Shown here: positions 34,277 through 42,749 of the stretch, piece after piece | Layout: the number at the start of each line of letters is the position of its first letter | Numbering within the stretch: the stretch's first letter is position 1 | Source of the DNA: Poriferisodalis sp965116715 | GTDB taxonomy: Bacteria > Actinomycetota > Acidimicrobiia > Acidimicrobiales > Poriferisodalaceae | Reading direction: 5' to 3' | NCBI GenBank assembly: GCA_965116715.1 | Contig: OZ220724.1 | Span: 124,001 to 188,000, forward strand | DNA length: 64,000 nucleotides | Program-made: the position numbers and the translations under genes | Notes under the pieces: generated by a model | The model's database searches: none | The model's input: the letters and a program-made list of their open reading frames with translations, nothing else | What the model was told of the DNA's origin: nothing

Positions 34277-34851
34277 AGCCCGCCGGTGTCGTGCTGTGCG
34301 GCGGCGCATCCACGCGTATGGGCAGCGACAAGGCGGGCCTGGAACTGGCGGGTCGGCCGCTGGCGCTGTGGGTAGCCGATGCGCTCTTGGCTGGGGGAGC
34401 AGACCCGGTCGTGGCACAGGGCGGCAGCCCGCCGCCGCCGCTCGTGGCCGAACCCGACAGCTCGCCACGAGCCGGCCCGCTCTCGGCCTTGATCGATGCG
34501 CTGGAGCGCCATGGCGATGTGCTCGTGTGCCCGACCGACGTGCCGACAGTTCCAGCCGAGCTGCTTGCCACGCTGGTTGAGCGCGCCCGCAGTACGGGTG
34601 CGCCGGTGGTGCTGGCTCGCAGCGATCGTACGGAGCCGCTCATCGGGCACTACGCCCGCGCATCGCTCTCGATGCTGAGGGCAGGCCAGCGGGCCGGTGC
34701 GCGCGGGCCGAAGGAGGCCTTCGACATCGAGCGCGTCCCAGCCGTGCCGGTGGCGCCGTCCGATGTGCTGAACGTGAACACGCCCGCCGATCTGGCAGCA
34801 GCCGAGGCGATCTTGATGGCTCGTGAAGCGGCCCAGCCGGGACTGGGCTGA
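34273..34851 (+). CDS. mobA: Molybdenum cofactor guanylyltransferase
   Basis: Adds GMP to molybdopterin to make the guanine-dinucleotide cofactor. PAGVVLCGGASTRMGSDKA at the N-terminus is the nucleotide-binding signature (GGxSxRMGxDK), and VLVCPTDVPTVPAEL contains the metal-binding Asp, here PTDVP rather than the usual PCDMP. DVLNVNTPADLAAAE is the family end motif. GTG 34273, overlapping the DUF3151 stop, is preferred to GTG 34261 because it places the GG loop at the usual position. No other molybdopterin gene is in the window. RNase D follows after 5 nt. Confidence 0.85.
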   Translation: MKPAGVVLCGGASTRMGSDKAGLELAGRPLALWVADALLAGGADPVVAQGGSPPPPLVAEPDSSPRAGPLSALIDALERHGDVLVCPTDVPTVPAELLATLVERARSTGAPVVLARSDRTEPLIGHYARASLSMLRAGQRAGARGPKEAFDIERVPAVPVAPSDVLNVNTPADLAAAEAILMAREAAQPGLG

Positions 34852-34856
34852 CCCGC

Positions 34857-36086
34857 ATGGCACCGCGCAACGAACGGCGCCGCCGCGACCCGTCTCGCCA
34901 GGATGCATCCCGGCACCAATGGGTCGACACCCAGACGGACCTCGAGGCGCTGGTCGCGGATCTGCTGGCCGCTGACTGCGTCGCGGTGGACACCGAGTTC
35001 CACCGTGAGCGCAGCTACCGCCCGCAGTTGGCCCTGGTGCAGGTTTCGTTCGACGAACGGATCGCCCTCGTCGATCCCACCACCACCGACGTGTCCGTCT
35101 TGGGTGCGGTGCTGGCGGCAGATGTCCTGGTGGTCATGCACGCCTGTGCGCAGGACATCGAGGTGCTGTCCCAGGAGTGCGACGCCATCCCGTCGAGGCT
35201 CTTCGACACACAGGTGGCCGCCGGTTTTCTGGGCATGAGCACACCGTCGCTGTCGGCGCTGACCGACCGCTTGCTCGGCGTGCGGCTGGCCAAGGGCAAC
35301 CGCCTGACCGACTGGTTCGAGCGGCCGCTGCGACCGGCCCAGCAGCGCTACGCGGCCGATGACGTGGCGTACTTGATCCCCCTGCTCGACGAGCTGCGCT
35401 CCCGCCTGACGGCGCGGGATCGCTGGCAGTGGGCGCTCGACGAGTGCGAGCAGTGGCGTCGACCCCCCGGCCCGCCGCCGGATCCCGCTCAAGCGTGGAC
35501 CCGCATCAAGGGAGCACGCCAGCTGCGTGGATCTCAGCGAGCGGTCGCGTACCGGTTGGCCGCCTGGCGGGAGCGAACTGCGAGCGAGCGGGACATCCCC
35601 GTGCGCTTCGTGCTGTCAGACATGGCGCTGCTGTCGATTGCGCAGCGCCGGCCCCGCAGCGCCAGCGAGCTCGGGGGCTTGCGCGGCGTGGACGGCAGCC
35701 AGTTCCGCGGGGCGGCCGGTGAGCGGATCATCGCCGAGGTGACGCGCGGCCTCGACATGAAACCGAGCGACATACCCGCCGGCGCGCTGCCGGTCGGGCC
35801 CAACGTGGACGCGGCGCTGCAGCCGGCAGTTCCCCTGGTCGGTGCCTGGGTGGACGAGGTGGCGCGTTCTGAGGGCATCGATCGCAGCTTGCTGGCGACG
35901 CGCTCCGACATAGCTGCGCTGCTCGCGGGCGAACCGACGTCGCGGCTGAGCTCCGGCTGGAGGGCCGAAGTAGTGGGCGATGGGATCAGGTCGCTGCTCG
36001 CGGGGGAAGCTGCTCTCGCCTTTGATCCGTCGGATGGCCTGCAGCTCGAGTCGCGTCCCAGCGGGTCGCCTGAGCAGCACCGATGA
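34857..36086 (+). CDS. rnd: Ribonuclease D (3'-5' exonuclease with HRDC domain)
   Basis: DEDD-family exoribonuclease that trims tRNA 3' ends. Exonuclease motifs are VDTEFHRERSYRPQLALVQV (ExoI, Asp and Glu), VMHACAQDIEVLSQ (ExoII) and YAADDVAYLIPL (ExoIII, Tyr and Asp). The HRDC domain lies near residues 215-300 (QRAVAYRLAAWRERTASERD), followed by a second HRDC-like helical region. At 409 aa it matches actinobacterial RNase D. It is third in the DUF3151-mobA-rnd run. A short 15-nt tandem repeat overlaps its stop codon. Confidence 0.9.
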   Translation: MAPRNERRRRDPSRQDASRHQWVDTQTDLEALVADLLAADCVAVDTEFHRERSYRPQLALVQVSFDERIALVDPTTTDVSVLGAVLAADVLVVMHACAQDIEVLSQECDAIPSRLFDTQVAAGFLGMSTPSLSALTDRLLGVRLAKGNRLTDWFERPLRPAQQRYAADDVAYLIPLLDELRSRLTARDRWQWALDECEQWRRPPGPPPDPAQAWTRIKGARQLRGSQRAVAYRLAAWRERTASERDIPVRFVLSDMALLSIAQRRPRSASELGGLRGVDGSQFRGAAGERIIAEVTRGLDMKPSDIPAGALPVGPNVDAALQPAVPLVGAWVDEVARSEGIDRSLLATRSDIAALLAGEPTSRLSSGWRAEVVGDGIRSLLAGEAALAFDPSDGLQLESRPSGSPEQHR

Positions 36087-36109
36087 CACGCAGCCCAATG
36101 ACACGCAGC
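36083..36109 (+). repeat. Two tandem copies of a 12-bp unit at the rnd stop
   Basis: ATGACACGCAGC occurs at 36083-36094 and again at 36098-36109 with a 3-nt spacer. The first copy contains the rnd stop codon. Confidence 0.7.
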
Positions 36110-36234
36110 ATCGGGCCTCAAACGGTAGGGTGGCAGGGCACTTCGTAGAACGCAGGGTCCCTATCCGGCGCGGGTATGGGCGTATCTGGATGCAGGCAAG
36201 CGAAGCCTCGCAGTCGAGCACGAGGAGCCAGACG

Positions 36235-36510
36235 GTGAAGAAGGGTCGACATCGCCGCTATGAAGAGGCGCGCAAGTTCCAGCGGGCCACGGCGGAGCGT
36301 TTCACCATCGAGGACTACGACTTCGACAACTCGGATCGTTTCGGGGTGGAATTCGATGACGAGGAGTCGGCGCCCGACGACCAGTACGGCCACCTTGCCG
36401 ACAAGTACGACGACTACTCGGATCTCGAGGCGAAGTACGCCGACTTCGATTCCGACGCCGACGCTGAGTCTGAGGCCAACACAGGGGCTGCGCAGCGCGA
36501 GAGCGCCTGA
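36235..36510 (+). CDS. Small highly acidic protein
   Basis: A 91-aa protein with a basic start (KKGRHRRYEEARKFQRATAE) and a strongly acidic remainder rich in Asp, Glu and Tyr (DYDFDNSDRFGVEFDDEESA). GTG 36235 is set by GAGGAG at 36222-36227, 7 nt upstream. The charge split suggests a nucleic-acid or ribosome-associated adaptor, but no family is recognised. Its stop codon abuts the stop of the convergent gene at 36511 with no gap. Confidence 0.65.
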   Translation: MKKGRHRRYEEARKFQRATAERFTIEDYDFDNSDRFGVEFDDEESAPDDQYGHLADKYDDYSDLEAKYADFDSDADAESEANTGAAQRESA

Positions 36511-37275
36511 CTAGCTGCTCAGGCGCCGGACTGCTGGGTGGGGGAGCAGCTGGGCGGAGGCGACGCGCTCGTCGAGTCCGGCGCGTAGCTGGCCGTAGAT
36601 CTCGTCGCCGCAGATGGCAGTCAGCTCGTTGCACAGGGCGAGATAGACGGGCAGATCCCCGACATGCGCCTCGTGCTCAGAGGTGCACCACCACGACACG
36701 TCGGTGTCGGGGCCGCCCCAGTCATGGAGTTCCCACTCCCGCACCATCGTGTAGACGTGGCCGGTGACGGTTTCGTGGTCCTCGCGGCGCAGCGGTGCCT
36801 GCCAGCAGATTTCCGGCTTCGTGTCCATGGGACGTCGCCCGGTTCGCTGCGCCAGCAGGTGGAACGCGCAGCCCGCGCCGGCGGGATGCGATGCCCGGTT
36901 CGCGAACACGCACGCTCCGTCGACGACCCGGGTACGCCACCAGCCGTCGCTGTCTTGGAACAGTGCCTCGTCGGGATCGCAGTGGTGCTGCCAGAGTTCG
37001 GTGTCCAACTCGGTCATCATCTCCCGGACGTGGGTGAGGTCGTCGTCGCCGTTGAGATAGGCCCCGTGGCTGCAGCAGCCCAGCGCCAGCTCAGGGGCCG
37101 GCAGCTCATCAATCCCCGGGCAGCCGGCGCCGTAGATGCACGTCCAGGCACTGGCGAGGAAGGTCACATCGAACAGCCAGGTGCGGTGCTCGTACGGATC
37201 CTCCAGCGAGAGCCATTCCCGGGTGTCGTGGCCCAGACTCCAGCCATCGGGACCCGCACCGATATCAGAAGCCAT
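36511..37275 (-). CDS. Cys-rich protein, possibly YkgJ/DUF3109-type metal-binding
   Basis: Soluble 254-aa protein. CIYGAGCPGIDELPA and LALGCCSHGAYL early in the chain, plus later Cys (HHCDPDE, GACVFANR, AGCAFHLL, PEICWQ), form the spaced cluster seen in YkgJ/DUF3109-like zinc- or iron-chelating proteins. The C-terminal half has WELHDWGGPDTDVSWWCTSEH. ATG 37275 is chosen because the open frame upstream crosses an intergenic repeat and is antisense to glcD. No function is assigned beyond likely metal binding. Confidence 0.72.
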   Translation of the reverse strand: MASDIGAGPDGWSLGHDTREWLSLEDPYEHRTWLFDVTFLASAWTCIYGAGCPGIDELPAPELALGCCSHGAYLNGDDDLTHVREMMTELDTELWQHHCDPDEALFQDSDGWWRTRVVDGACVFANRASHPAGAGCAFHLLAQRTGRRPMDTKPEICWQAPLRREDHETVTGHVYTMVREWELHDWGGPDTDVSWWCTSEHEAHVGDLPVYLALCNELTAICGDEIYGQLRAGLDERVASAQLLPHPAVRRLSS

Positions 37276-37312
37276 CCGCGTTGAGCCTACGAGGCCGAGC
37301 TTGCGAGGCCGG

Positions 37313-37349
37313 GGCCCGAGCGGCCCGTGAGCGCAGCGAACAAGAGCGG
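37313..37349 (+). repeat. 37-bp intergenic repeat, copy C
   Basis: Matches copy A at 33272 with a single change (GCGCAGCG for GCGAAGCG). It lies between the divergent starts of the Cys-rich protein gene and glcD. Confidence 0.85.
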
Positions 37350-37411
37350 GCAACATCGCCCGAGCTGAATTGCCAAGTCGATCTGTGACACCTGTCGGGT
37401 ACGGTCGGGGG

Positions 37412-38857
37412 GTGACTTCGGGGGACGACGCGGCGGATGCGGCCCTGCTTGCCGATCTGCACGGCGTGATCGGCGACCGGGCGCGTGACAACGATTTCGA
37501 GCGGGGTCTGTACAGCCGGGACGGTTCGATCGAGGGCAGCCCGCCCGCAATCGTGTGCTTGCCCGAGACCGCCGTCGAGGTCGCCGAGATCGTGCATGTC
37601 TGCCGGCGCCGCGGCCGGCCATTCTTGGCCCGTGGCTCGGGAACCGGTCTGGCCGGGGGAGCCGTGCCCGTCGGCAGGCCGGTGGTGGTCGCGACGGCGA
37701 AGATGGACCGCATCGTCGAGGTCGACACCCCCAACCGTGTCGCGTGGGTCGAACCTGGAGTGCTGAACCTGGACTTGTCCAGGACGTTGGCGCCGCTGGG
37801 CTTCCATTTCGCTCCCGACCCCTCGAGCCAGCAGGTGTGCTCGATCGGCGGGAACATCGCCAACAACTCGGGTGGGCCGCATTGCTTGGCGTACGGCGTG
37901 ACGACGGCGCACATCGCAGCCCTTGAGGTGGTGCTGCCGTCGGGCGAGACCACGGTGCTCGGCGGCGTGGACGCGGAACCGGCCGGACTCGACCTGCGAG
38001 GGCTCTTCGTGGGTTCTGAGGGCACGATGGGCATCGCCACGAAGGCAGCGGTGAGACTCACGCCGAATGCGCCGTCGGTGCGCACGTTGCTGCTCGACTT
38101 CGACGATGTCCGCGAAGGCTCGGCAGCGGTCAGCGCGATCATCGCCGCCGGCCTCGTTCCCTCCGCGCTGGAGATGATGGACCAGCGTGCCATCGAGATC
38201 GTGGAGGCCTTCGCCCACGCCGGTTACCCGACCGAGGCCGCCGCAGTACTGCTGGTGGAGCTCGACGGCCTGCCGGGCGGTGTCGAAGCGGGGGTGGAGA
38301 TCATCCGTGAAGTGGCGCAGCGGCATCACGCCGGCAGCGTGCGCGTGGCGGCGGACGACACCGAGCGAGCGTTGCTGTGGAAGGGCCGCAAGAACGCATT
38401 CGGCGCCGTCGCACGGATCAAGCCCGACTACTACCTGCACGACACGGTGGTGCCCCGCTCGCGGCTGACCGAGGTGCTCGAGCAGGTGTACCGGATCGCC
38501 GATGCGTATGACCTCATCGCGGTGAACGTCTTTCACGCCGGCGACGGGAACCTCCACCCGATCCTGGCCTTCGATCGGCGCCAGCCCGGTGTCGATGAGC
38601 GCGTGAAAGCGGCTGGCAGAGACATCGTTGCGGCGTCCATCGCCGCAGGAGGGGTGCTCAGCGGCGAGCACGGGATCGGCCTGGAGAAGCGCGACTACAT
38701 GGGGATGCTGTTCAGCGCCCACGACATGTACACCCAAGACCTCGTACGGGAAACGTTCGATCCGGATGGGTTCTCCAATCCGCTGAAGGTGATCCCGACG
38801 GGTTCGCGTTGCAGTGATTCGTTCCACCAGCACGTGCCCGAAGGTGCCTGGGTGTGA
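37412..38857 (+). CDS. glcD: Glycolate oxidase FAD-binding subunit GlcD
   Basis: Flavin subunit of the three-part glycolate (or D-lactate) oxidase, which yields glyoxylate and passes electrons to the membrane pool. FLARGSGTGLAGGAVPVG (FAD pyrophosphate loop), CSIGGNIANNSGGPHCLAYG, FHAGDGNLHPILAFD and SGEHGIGLEKRDYM are the diagnostic blocks, and 481 aa is normal. GTG 37412 is preferred to ATG 37370 since similarity starts there. GlcE begins in a GTGA overlap with its stop, so glcD, glcE, glcF and a 74-aa gene form a tightly coupled operon. Confidence 0.92.
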   Translation: MTSGDDAADAALLADLHGVIGDRARDNDFERGLYSRDGSIEGSPPAIVCLPETAVEVAEIVHVCRRRGRPFLARGSGTGLAGGAVPVGRPVVVATAKMDRIVEVDTPNRVAWVEPGVLNLDLSRTLAPLGFHFAPDPSSQQVCSIGGNIANNSGGPHCLAYGVTTAHIAALEVVLPSGETTVLGGVDAEPAGLDLRGLFVGSEGTMGIATKAAVRLTPNAPSVRTLLLDFDDVREGSAAVSAIIAAGLVPSALEMMDQRAIEIVEAFAHAGYPTEAAAVLLVELDGLPGGVEAGVEIIREVAQRHHAGSVRVAADDTERALLWKGRKNAFGAVARIKPDYYLHDTVVPRSRLTEVLEQVYRIADAYDLIAVNVFHAGDGNLHPILAFDRRQPGVDERVKAAGRDIVAASIAAGGVLSGEHGIGLEKRDYMGMLFSAHDMYTQDLVRETFDPDGFSNPLKVIPTGSRCSDSFHQHVPEGAWV

Positions 38858-39846
38858 GTTCGCAGCCGAGCAGCGCTGGCGCGACGCCGGCAGCGGGAGC
38901 GAGCACCGGACCGATCGAAGCGGGGCCCAGCCTGGCGGCGAACATTGCTGCGGAGGTGACGGCGTTTGCACGCGAGGTCGGCGGCGACGATCCGGTCACG
39001 GTGGTGGGCGCCCGAACGCACTGGGATGTCGGCGGCGCAGCGCTTGCGGGGACGCGCGAGGTCCGCGCGCCTGCGGGGGTGTGGGAACACGAGCCGTCGG
39101 AGATGACGGTTCGCTGCGGTGCCGGCACGACGGTGGCCGAGCTGGCGGCACATCTCGCTCGTACCGGCCAGATGGTGCCGCTCGACCCTGCCGATGGTGC
39201 GGCGACCGTGGGCGGGGTGCTGGCGTGCGGCTTCAGCGGGCACCGGCGGCTTCGCTACGGGCACGTGCGCGATCTCGTGCTGCAGACGCGCCACGTCGAC
39301 GCCGCAGGCAAGGTCGTTACTGCGGGCGGACCGACGGTCAAGAACGTCTCGGGCTACGACCTGCCCCGGCTGCTGGTGGGCTCGCTGGGAACGCTCGGCC
39401 TGCTGGCCGAGGTGATACTTCGGGCCTTGCCGGTACCGCCCGCAGCGCAATGGCTGGCCGGTGACGGAGACCCGTTCGCAGCGTTCGACGTGCTGTACCG
39501 ACCCAGCAGCATCCTGTGGAACGGCTCACATGCCTGGATCCTGCTGGAGGGCGATCCCAGCGATGTCGCTGCCGAAGCCGACCGGGTTGCGCCGTTGGGC
39601 TTCAGCCCTGCAGAAGGCGGGCCGCGCATACCTGCGGCGGGACGGGAATCGATGCGGCCGGCAGACTTGCCCGGACTCGCTGGCACCGGAGGCGAGTGGC
39701 TGGCAGAAGTCGGCGTCGGCCTGGTGCATCGAGCCGAACCGGTCGCTGCAGGAGCGGTCGCGCCGGCCAACGCAGCGTTGATGGCTGCACTGAAGCAGAG
39801 GCTGGATCCCGTTGGTCGCCTGAATCCCGGCAGGAGTGCCTGGTGA
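38854..39846 (+). CDS. glcE: Glycolate oxidase subunit GlcE (second FAD-binding subunit)
   Basis: A 330-aa VAO-fold flavoprotein. EMTVRCGAGTTVAELAAHLA, MVPLDPADGAATVGGVLACG, GHVRDLVLQTRHVDAAGKVV and GPTVKNVSGYDLPRLLVGSL are all typical of GlcE. It starts at GTG 38854 across the glcD stop and ends in a GTGA overlap with glcF at 39843. The product should sit in a GlcDEF complex at the inner face of the membrane. Confidence 0.9.
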   Translation: MSSQPSSAGATPAAGASTGPIEAGPSLAANIAAEVTAFAREVGGDDPVTVVGARTHWDVGGAALAGTREVRAPAGVWEHEPSEMTVRCGAGTTVAELAAHLARTGQMVPLDPADGAATVGGVLACGFSGHRRLRYGHVRDLVLQTRHVDAAGKVVTAGGPTVKNVSGYDLPRLLVGSLGTLGLLAEVILRALPVPPAAQWLAGDGDPFAAFDVLYRPSSILWNGSHAWILLEGDPSDVAAEADRVAPLGFSPAEGGPRIPAAGRESMRPADLPGLAGTGGEWLAEVGVGLVHRAEPVAAGAVAPANAALMAALKQRLDPVGRLNPGRSAW

Positions 39847-41120
39847 GTTCTTCTGACACCTTCCCGCTGCAGATCGATATCGACAGCGACACGCTCGCGT
39901 CCTGCGTCGCCTGCGGCATGTGCCTGCCTCACTGCCCGACCTACCGGGTGACCGGCGAGGAGTCGGCATCGCCGCGCGGGCGCATCGCGTTGATGCGTGA
40001 CGTCGTCGAGCGGGGCGAGGCCGATGCCGCGTTCGTGGAGTTCATGGACGCGTGCATCCAGTGCCGCGGCTGCGAGACGGCCTGTCCGGCGGGCGTGCAG
40101 TACGGGCAGATGATGGAAACCACCCGCGAGGCGTTGGCTGCCCAGTCCGACTACCAGCCGCGGTTGCGCCGGGTCGCGTACCGGATGCTGGGCATGCCCC
40201 GACTGCTCGGATTCGGATCCCGCTTGCTAGGAATTGCTCAACGACTCGGCGTGATGCGCTTGTTGAGTCTCTTGGGTCGTGCCCGTCCCTTCCGCCAGAT
40301 TGGTGCCATGACCGCTTCGCTGCCGCGGGTGCCCGTGCGCCAAGCACCGCTGGCCGCCAGCGGCGACGATGTCTGGCTGTTCACCGGTTGTGTCATGGAC
40401 GCCTGGATGCGCGACACGCACCGGGCCGTTCAGGCGGTGATCGAGGCCACTGGCGCCGGCGTCGCGCTGCCTCCGGCGCAAGCGTCCTGCTGCGGCTCGC
40501 TGCACACGCACGCGGGGTTGGGCGACGAGTCTCGCCGCCTGGCAGCTCGGACCATGGCGGCACTGCCGGGCGACGCCCCGATCCTGGTCGACTCGGCCGG
40601 CTGCGGTGCGGCCATGAAGGAATACGGCCACCTGCTCGGAACCGACGAGGCCCGCCAGTTCGCTGCGCGCGTCCAGGACGTGCACGAGTGGCTGGCGAAG
40701 CGCATCGACGATCTGCCCGCCGTTGCGGGTGCTGCGCCTGGGCACGGCGCTGGTGATGCAGCCACGAACGGCGACGGTGCGTCACATCGAGAGCGCATTG
40801 CGGTGCAGGACCCGTGCCATCTGCGTCACGTCCAGCAGGCGCACCTGCCGGTCCGCACGGTGCTCGGCCGCTACTTCGACCTCGTCGAGCTGGATGACGA
40901 CGGGCTGTGCTGCGGAGCGGGCGGGGCGTACTCCCAGCAGCACCCGGACATTGCCGGCGCCGTGCGAGACCGCAAAGTGGCTGCAATCGAGCGCACCGGA
41001 GCCAGCCTGGTCGCCAGCGCCAACCCCGGATGCACACTGCACCTGCGAGCGGTGGGCCTCGACGTCCGCCACCCGCTGGAGATCGTGGCCGAGCGCCTGA
41101 ACGGGGGCGCGCAGGCATGA
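39843..41120 (+). CDS. glcF: Glycolate oxidase iron-sulfur subunit GlcF
   Basis: Electron-transfer subunit with two 4Fe-4S clusters: CVACGMCLPHC (Cys21, 24, 27, 31) and CIQCRGCETAC (Cys71, 74, 77, 81). Two CCG domains follow, with CCGSLHTHAG and CCGAGGAYSQQHP. The length of 425 aa equals that of GlcF. The start is GTG 39843 in the glcE stop overlap; the open frame upstream is a shadow of glcE. Its stop overlaps the next small gene by ATGA. Confidence 0.92.
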   Translation: MSSSDTFPLQIDIDSDTLASCVACGMCLPHCPTYRVTGEESASPRGRIALMRDVVERGEADAAFVEFMDACIQCRGCETACPAGVQYGQMMETTREALAAQSDYQPRLRRVAYRMLGMPRLLGFGSRLLGIAQRLGVMRLLSLLGRARPFRQIGAMTASLPRVPVRQAPLAASGDDVWLFTGCVMDAWMRDTHRAVQAVIEATGAGVALPPAQASCCGSLHTHAGLGDESRRLAARTMAALPGDAPILVDSAGCGAAMKEYGHLLGTDEARQFAARVQDVHEWLAKRIDDLPAVAGAAPGHGAGDAATNGDGASHRERIAVQDPCHLRHVQQAHLPVRTVLGRYFDLVELDDDGLCCGAGGAYSQQHPDIAGAVRDRKVAAIERTGASLVASANPGCTLHLRAVGLDVRHPLEIVAERLNGGAQA

Positions 41121-41341
41121 ACGACGAGATCGCCGAGCTGGCGGATCGACTCGACGACACCGCCGAACGGCTGGCCGAGCTCAGCATCGAGCTGCTGCAG
41201 GGCGCCCTCGCGGACGCCGACACCAGCGACGAGCGTGCCCGGCTCGAGCGCAGGATCACCCGGGCCCGGCGTGCCACCCACAAGGCAGCCTCGATCCTGC
41301 GGGAGTCGATGGGGGCCTCCGAGTCCTTCGAGGACGAGTGA
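41117..41341 (+). CDS. 74-aa coiled-coil protein coupled to glcF
   Basis: Short, almost fully helical protein (DEIAELADRLDDTAERLAEL, then a basic ARLERRITRARRATHKAAS). Leu and Ala heptads suggest a coiled coil. Its ATG overlaps the glcF stop (ATGA at 41117-41120), so it is made with the glycolate oxidase. A role as an accessory or assembly factor is inference; no family is recognised. Confidence 0.7.
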   Translation: MNDEIAELADRLDDTAERLAELSIELLQGALADADTSDERARLERRITRARRATHKAASILRESMGASESFEDE

Positions 41342-41361
41342 CCACGGCAGGACCACGCTGC

Positions 41362-41973
41362 TCAGTAGCCGGCTGAGATCCGGTACAGCTCGCCGATGAG
41401 GTCGTCGTACTGCCCGATGGCCAGGGCCACGGCGTAGGCCGTGCCGACGGCAGCGCCGGCAATGGCGAACGGCAGCCGGTCCAGCACCCTGCCCACGGCG
41501 GGCACCGCAGACGGAGCCACTGCGAGCAGCAGCAGCGGCAGCAGGACGCCGACCATGTAGACGGCCATGAGCCCGAGCGTCCGCGGTCCCGCGGTCGAGG
41601 CGTCGTTCAGGATGTCGCCGAGACGCTCGCCCACGCAGGGTCGCCACAGCCAGCCCGCCAATGCGCCGCCCGCGATGCCCGCGCCGGTGGCGAGTGGTGA
41701 CGCATGGCCCGGGGCGCGCCACGCCGCCACGTAGGTGGCGCCTGCGACGATGCCGGCGATCACCACGGCTGCACCTCGTGCCGAGACCCACCAGTGACCG
41801 GCCGCCTGCGCCCAAGCCAGCAACGTCGCGCCTGCGGTGTAGTACAGCGCCACGGTGAGCCGTGCTCTGCGGGCCACGAGCACGAGCGCCAGCCCCGGCA
41901 CGAGGACAGTGAGCGTGCACGCCCACGTGATCACCCCGATGCCCTCGGTGAGGGTGTCGATGAGGGTGCTCAC
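41362..41973 (-). CDS. CcdA/DipZ-like membrane protein
   Basis: A 203-aa protein with about six membrane helices (ITWACTLTVLVPGLALVLVA, GLMAVYMVGVLLPLLLLAV and others). WLWRPCVGERLGDILNDAS resembles the second conserved WxPCxGPxLGxIL motif of CcdA-type reductant transporters, but the first PC motif of that family is not evident. The next gene upstream on this strand encodes a thioredoxin-like protein of the type fused to CcdA in DipZ. Together they could carry electrons to extracytoplasmic disulfides (inference). Confidence 0.65.
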   Translation of the reverse strand: MSTLIDTLTEGIGVITWACTLTVLVPGLALVLVARRARLTVALYYTAGATLLAWAQAAGHWWVSARGAAVVIAGIVAGATYVAAWRAPGHASPLATGAGIAGGALAGWLWRPCVGERLGDILNDASTAGPRTLGLMAVYMVGVLLPLLLLAVAPSAVPAVGRVLDRLPFAIAGAAVGTAYAVALAIGQYDDLIGELYRISAGY

Positions 41974-42003
41974 GGCGGCAGCGCTGTCGTTCCGGCGGGG
42001 CGG

Positions 42004-42714
42004 TCAGGTCTCCGCGAGGAGCCGTTCGACGGTTGCGTAGAGCTCCCGGTAGGTGTGCGCACCGTCGCCCCGGCGGTCGAAGCGGATCTGGTTGTCGCCG
42101 TCGATGATGTAGACGCGGGGCCAGTAGCCGGTCGGGCCTTCTTGCCAGACATGGAAGTTGTACTTGGTGGTGTCGAGAGCGATAGGCCAGACCACGCCCA
42201 GCTCGGCTGCGGCCTCGATGATGTTGTCCACGTCGGCTTCATAGCCGAACTCGGGGGAGTGGACGCCCACGACCTCGACGCCTCGATCTCTGAAGTCGGC
42301 GTGGAGCCGGCCCAGCGCGTCGAGCGTCTTCTTGCAGTTCCGGCAGCCGAAGGTCCAGAACTGGACGACCGTGAGGGAGTTCTGCGCTCGGATCTCCTCC
42401 AGCGAGGTTGCCTCGGTGTTGAGCCACCCGTCGAGCTTGCTGAGGGTGAACGCCGTCCCCAGTACGGGGATGGGCTCAAGTGCCTCAGTAGTCGTGGTGG
42501 TCGATGCGGCCGCAGCCGTCGTTGCTGTTGGGGACGGCACGTCCTCGACCGCCGCAGTCGTCGTGGGCGCATCGCTCGGCTCGGCTTGCGGTGCCACGGT
42601 CGGCGTGCTGGCGGTCTCAGTGACAGCCGGCTCGTCGACGGCAGTCCACACGATCAACGCGATGCCAGCCAGCAGAACGCCAACTGCGACAGAGCGCGCA
42701 AGAGAGAACTTCAT
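42004..42714 (-). CDS. Membrane-anchored thioredoxin-like protein (TlpA/DipZ C-domain type)
   Basis: An uncleaved or cleaved N-terminal helix (SVAVGVLLAGIALIVWTAV) is followed by a Thr/Ala/Pro-rich spacer to about residue 80 and a thioredoxin fold. The active site is VVQFWTFGCRNCKKTLDALG, with Cys124 and Cys127 in a CRNC pair, close to the FWTxxCxNC form of DipZ. YNFHVWQEGPTGYWPRVYII supplies the cis-Pro region. It likely works outside the membrane as a thiol reductase or peroxidase-like partner of the CcdA-like protein encoded 30 nt downstream. Confidence 0.82.
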   Translation of the reverse strand: MKFSLARSVAVGVLLAGIALIVWTAVDEPAVTETASTPTVAPQAEPSDAPTTTAAVEDVPSPTATTAAAASTTTTTEALEPIPVLGTAFTLSKLDGWLNTEATSLEEIRAQNSLTVVQFWTFGCRNCKKTLDALGRLHADFRDRGVEVVGVHSPEFGYEADVDNIIEAAAELGVVWPIALDTTKYNFHVWQEGPTGYWPRVYIIDGDNQIRFDRRGDGAHTYRELYATVERLLAET

Positions 42715-42749
42715 CTCAGGCGCAGCGTACGCCCCACCCGATCAGCCGC

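Noticed and set aside
37265..38971. 568-codon minus-strand frame
   Set aside because: Lies opposite glcD, whose motifs are unambiguous.
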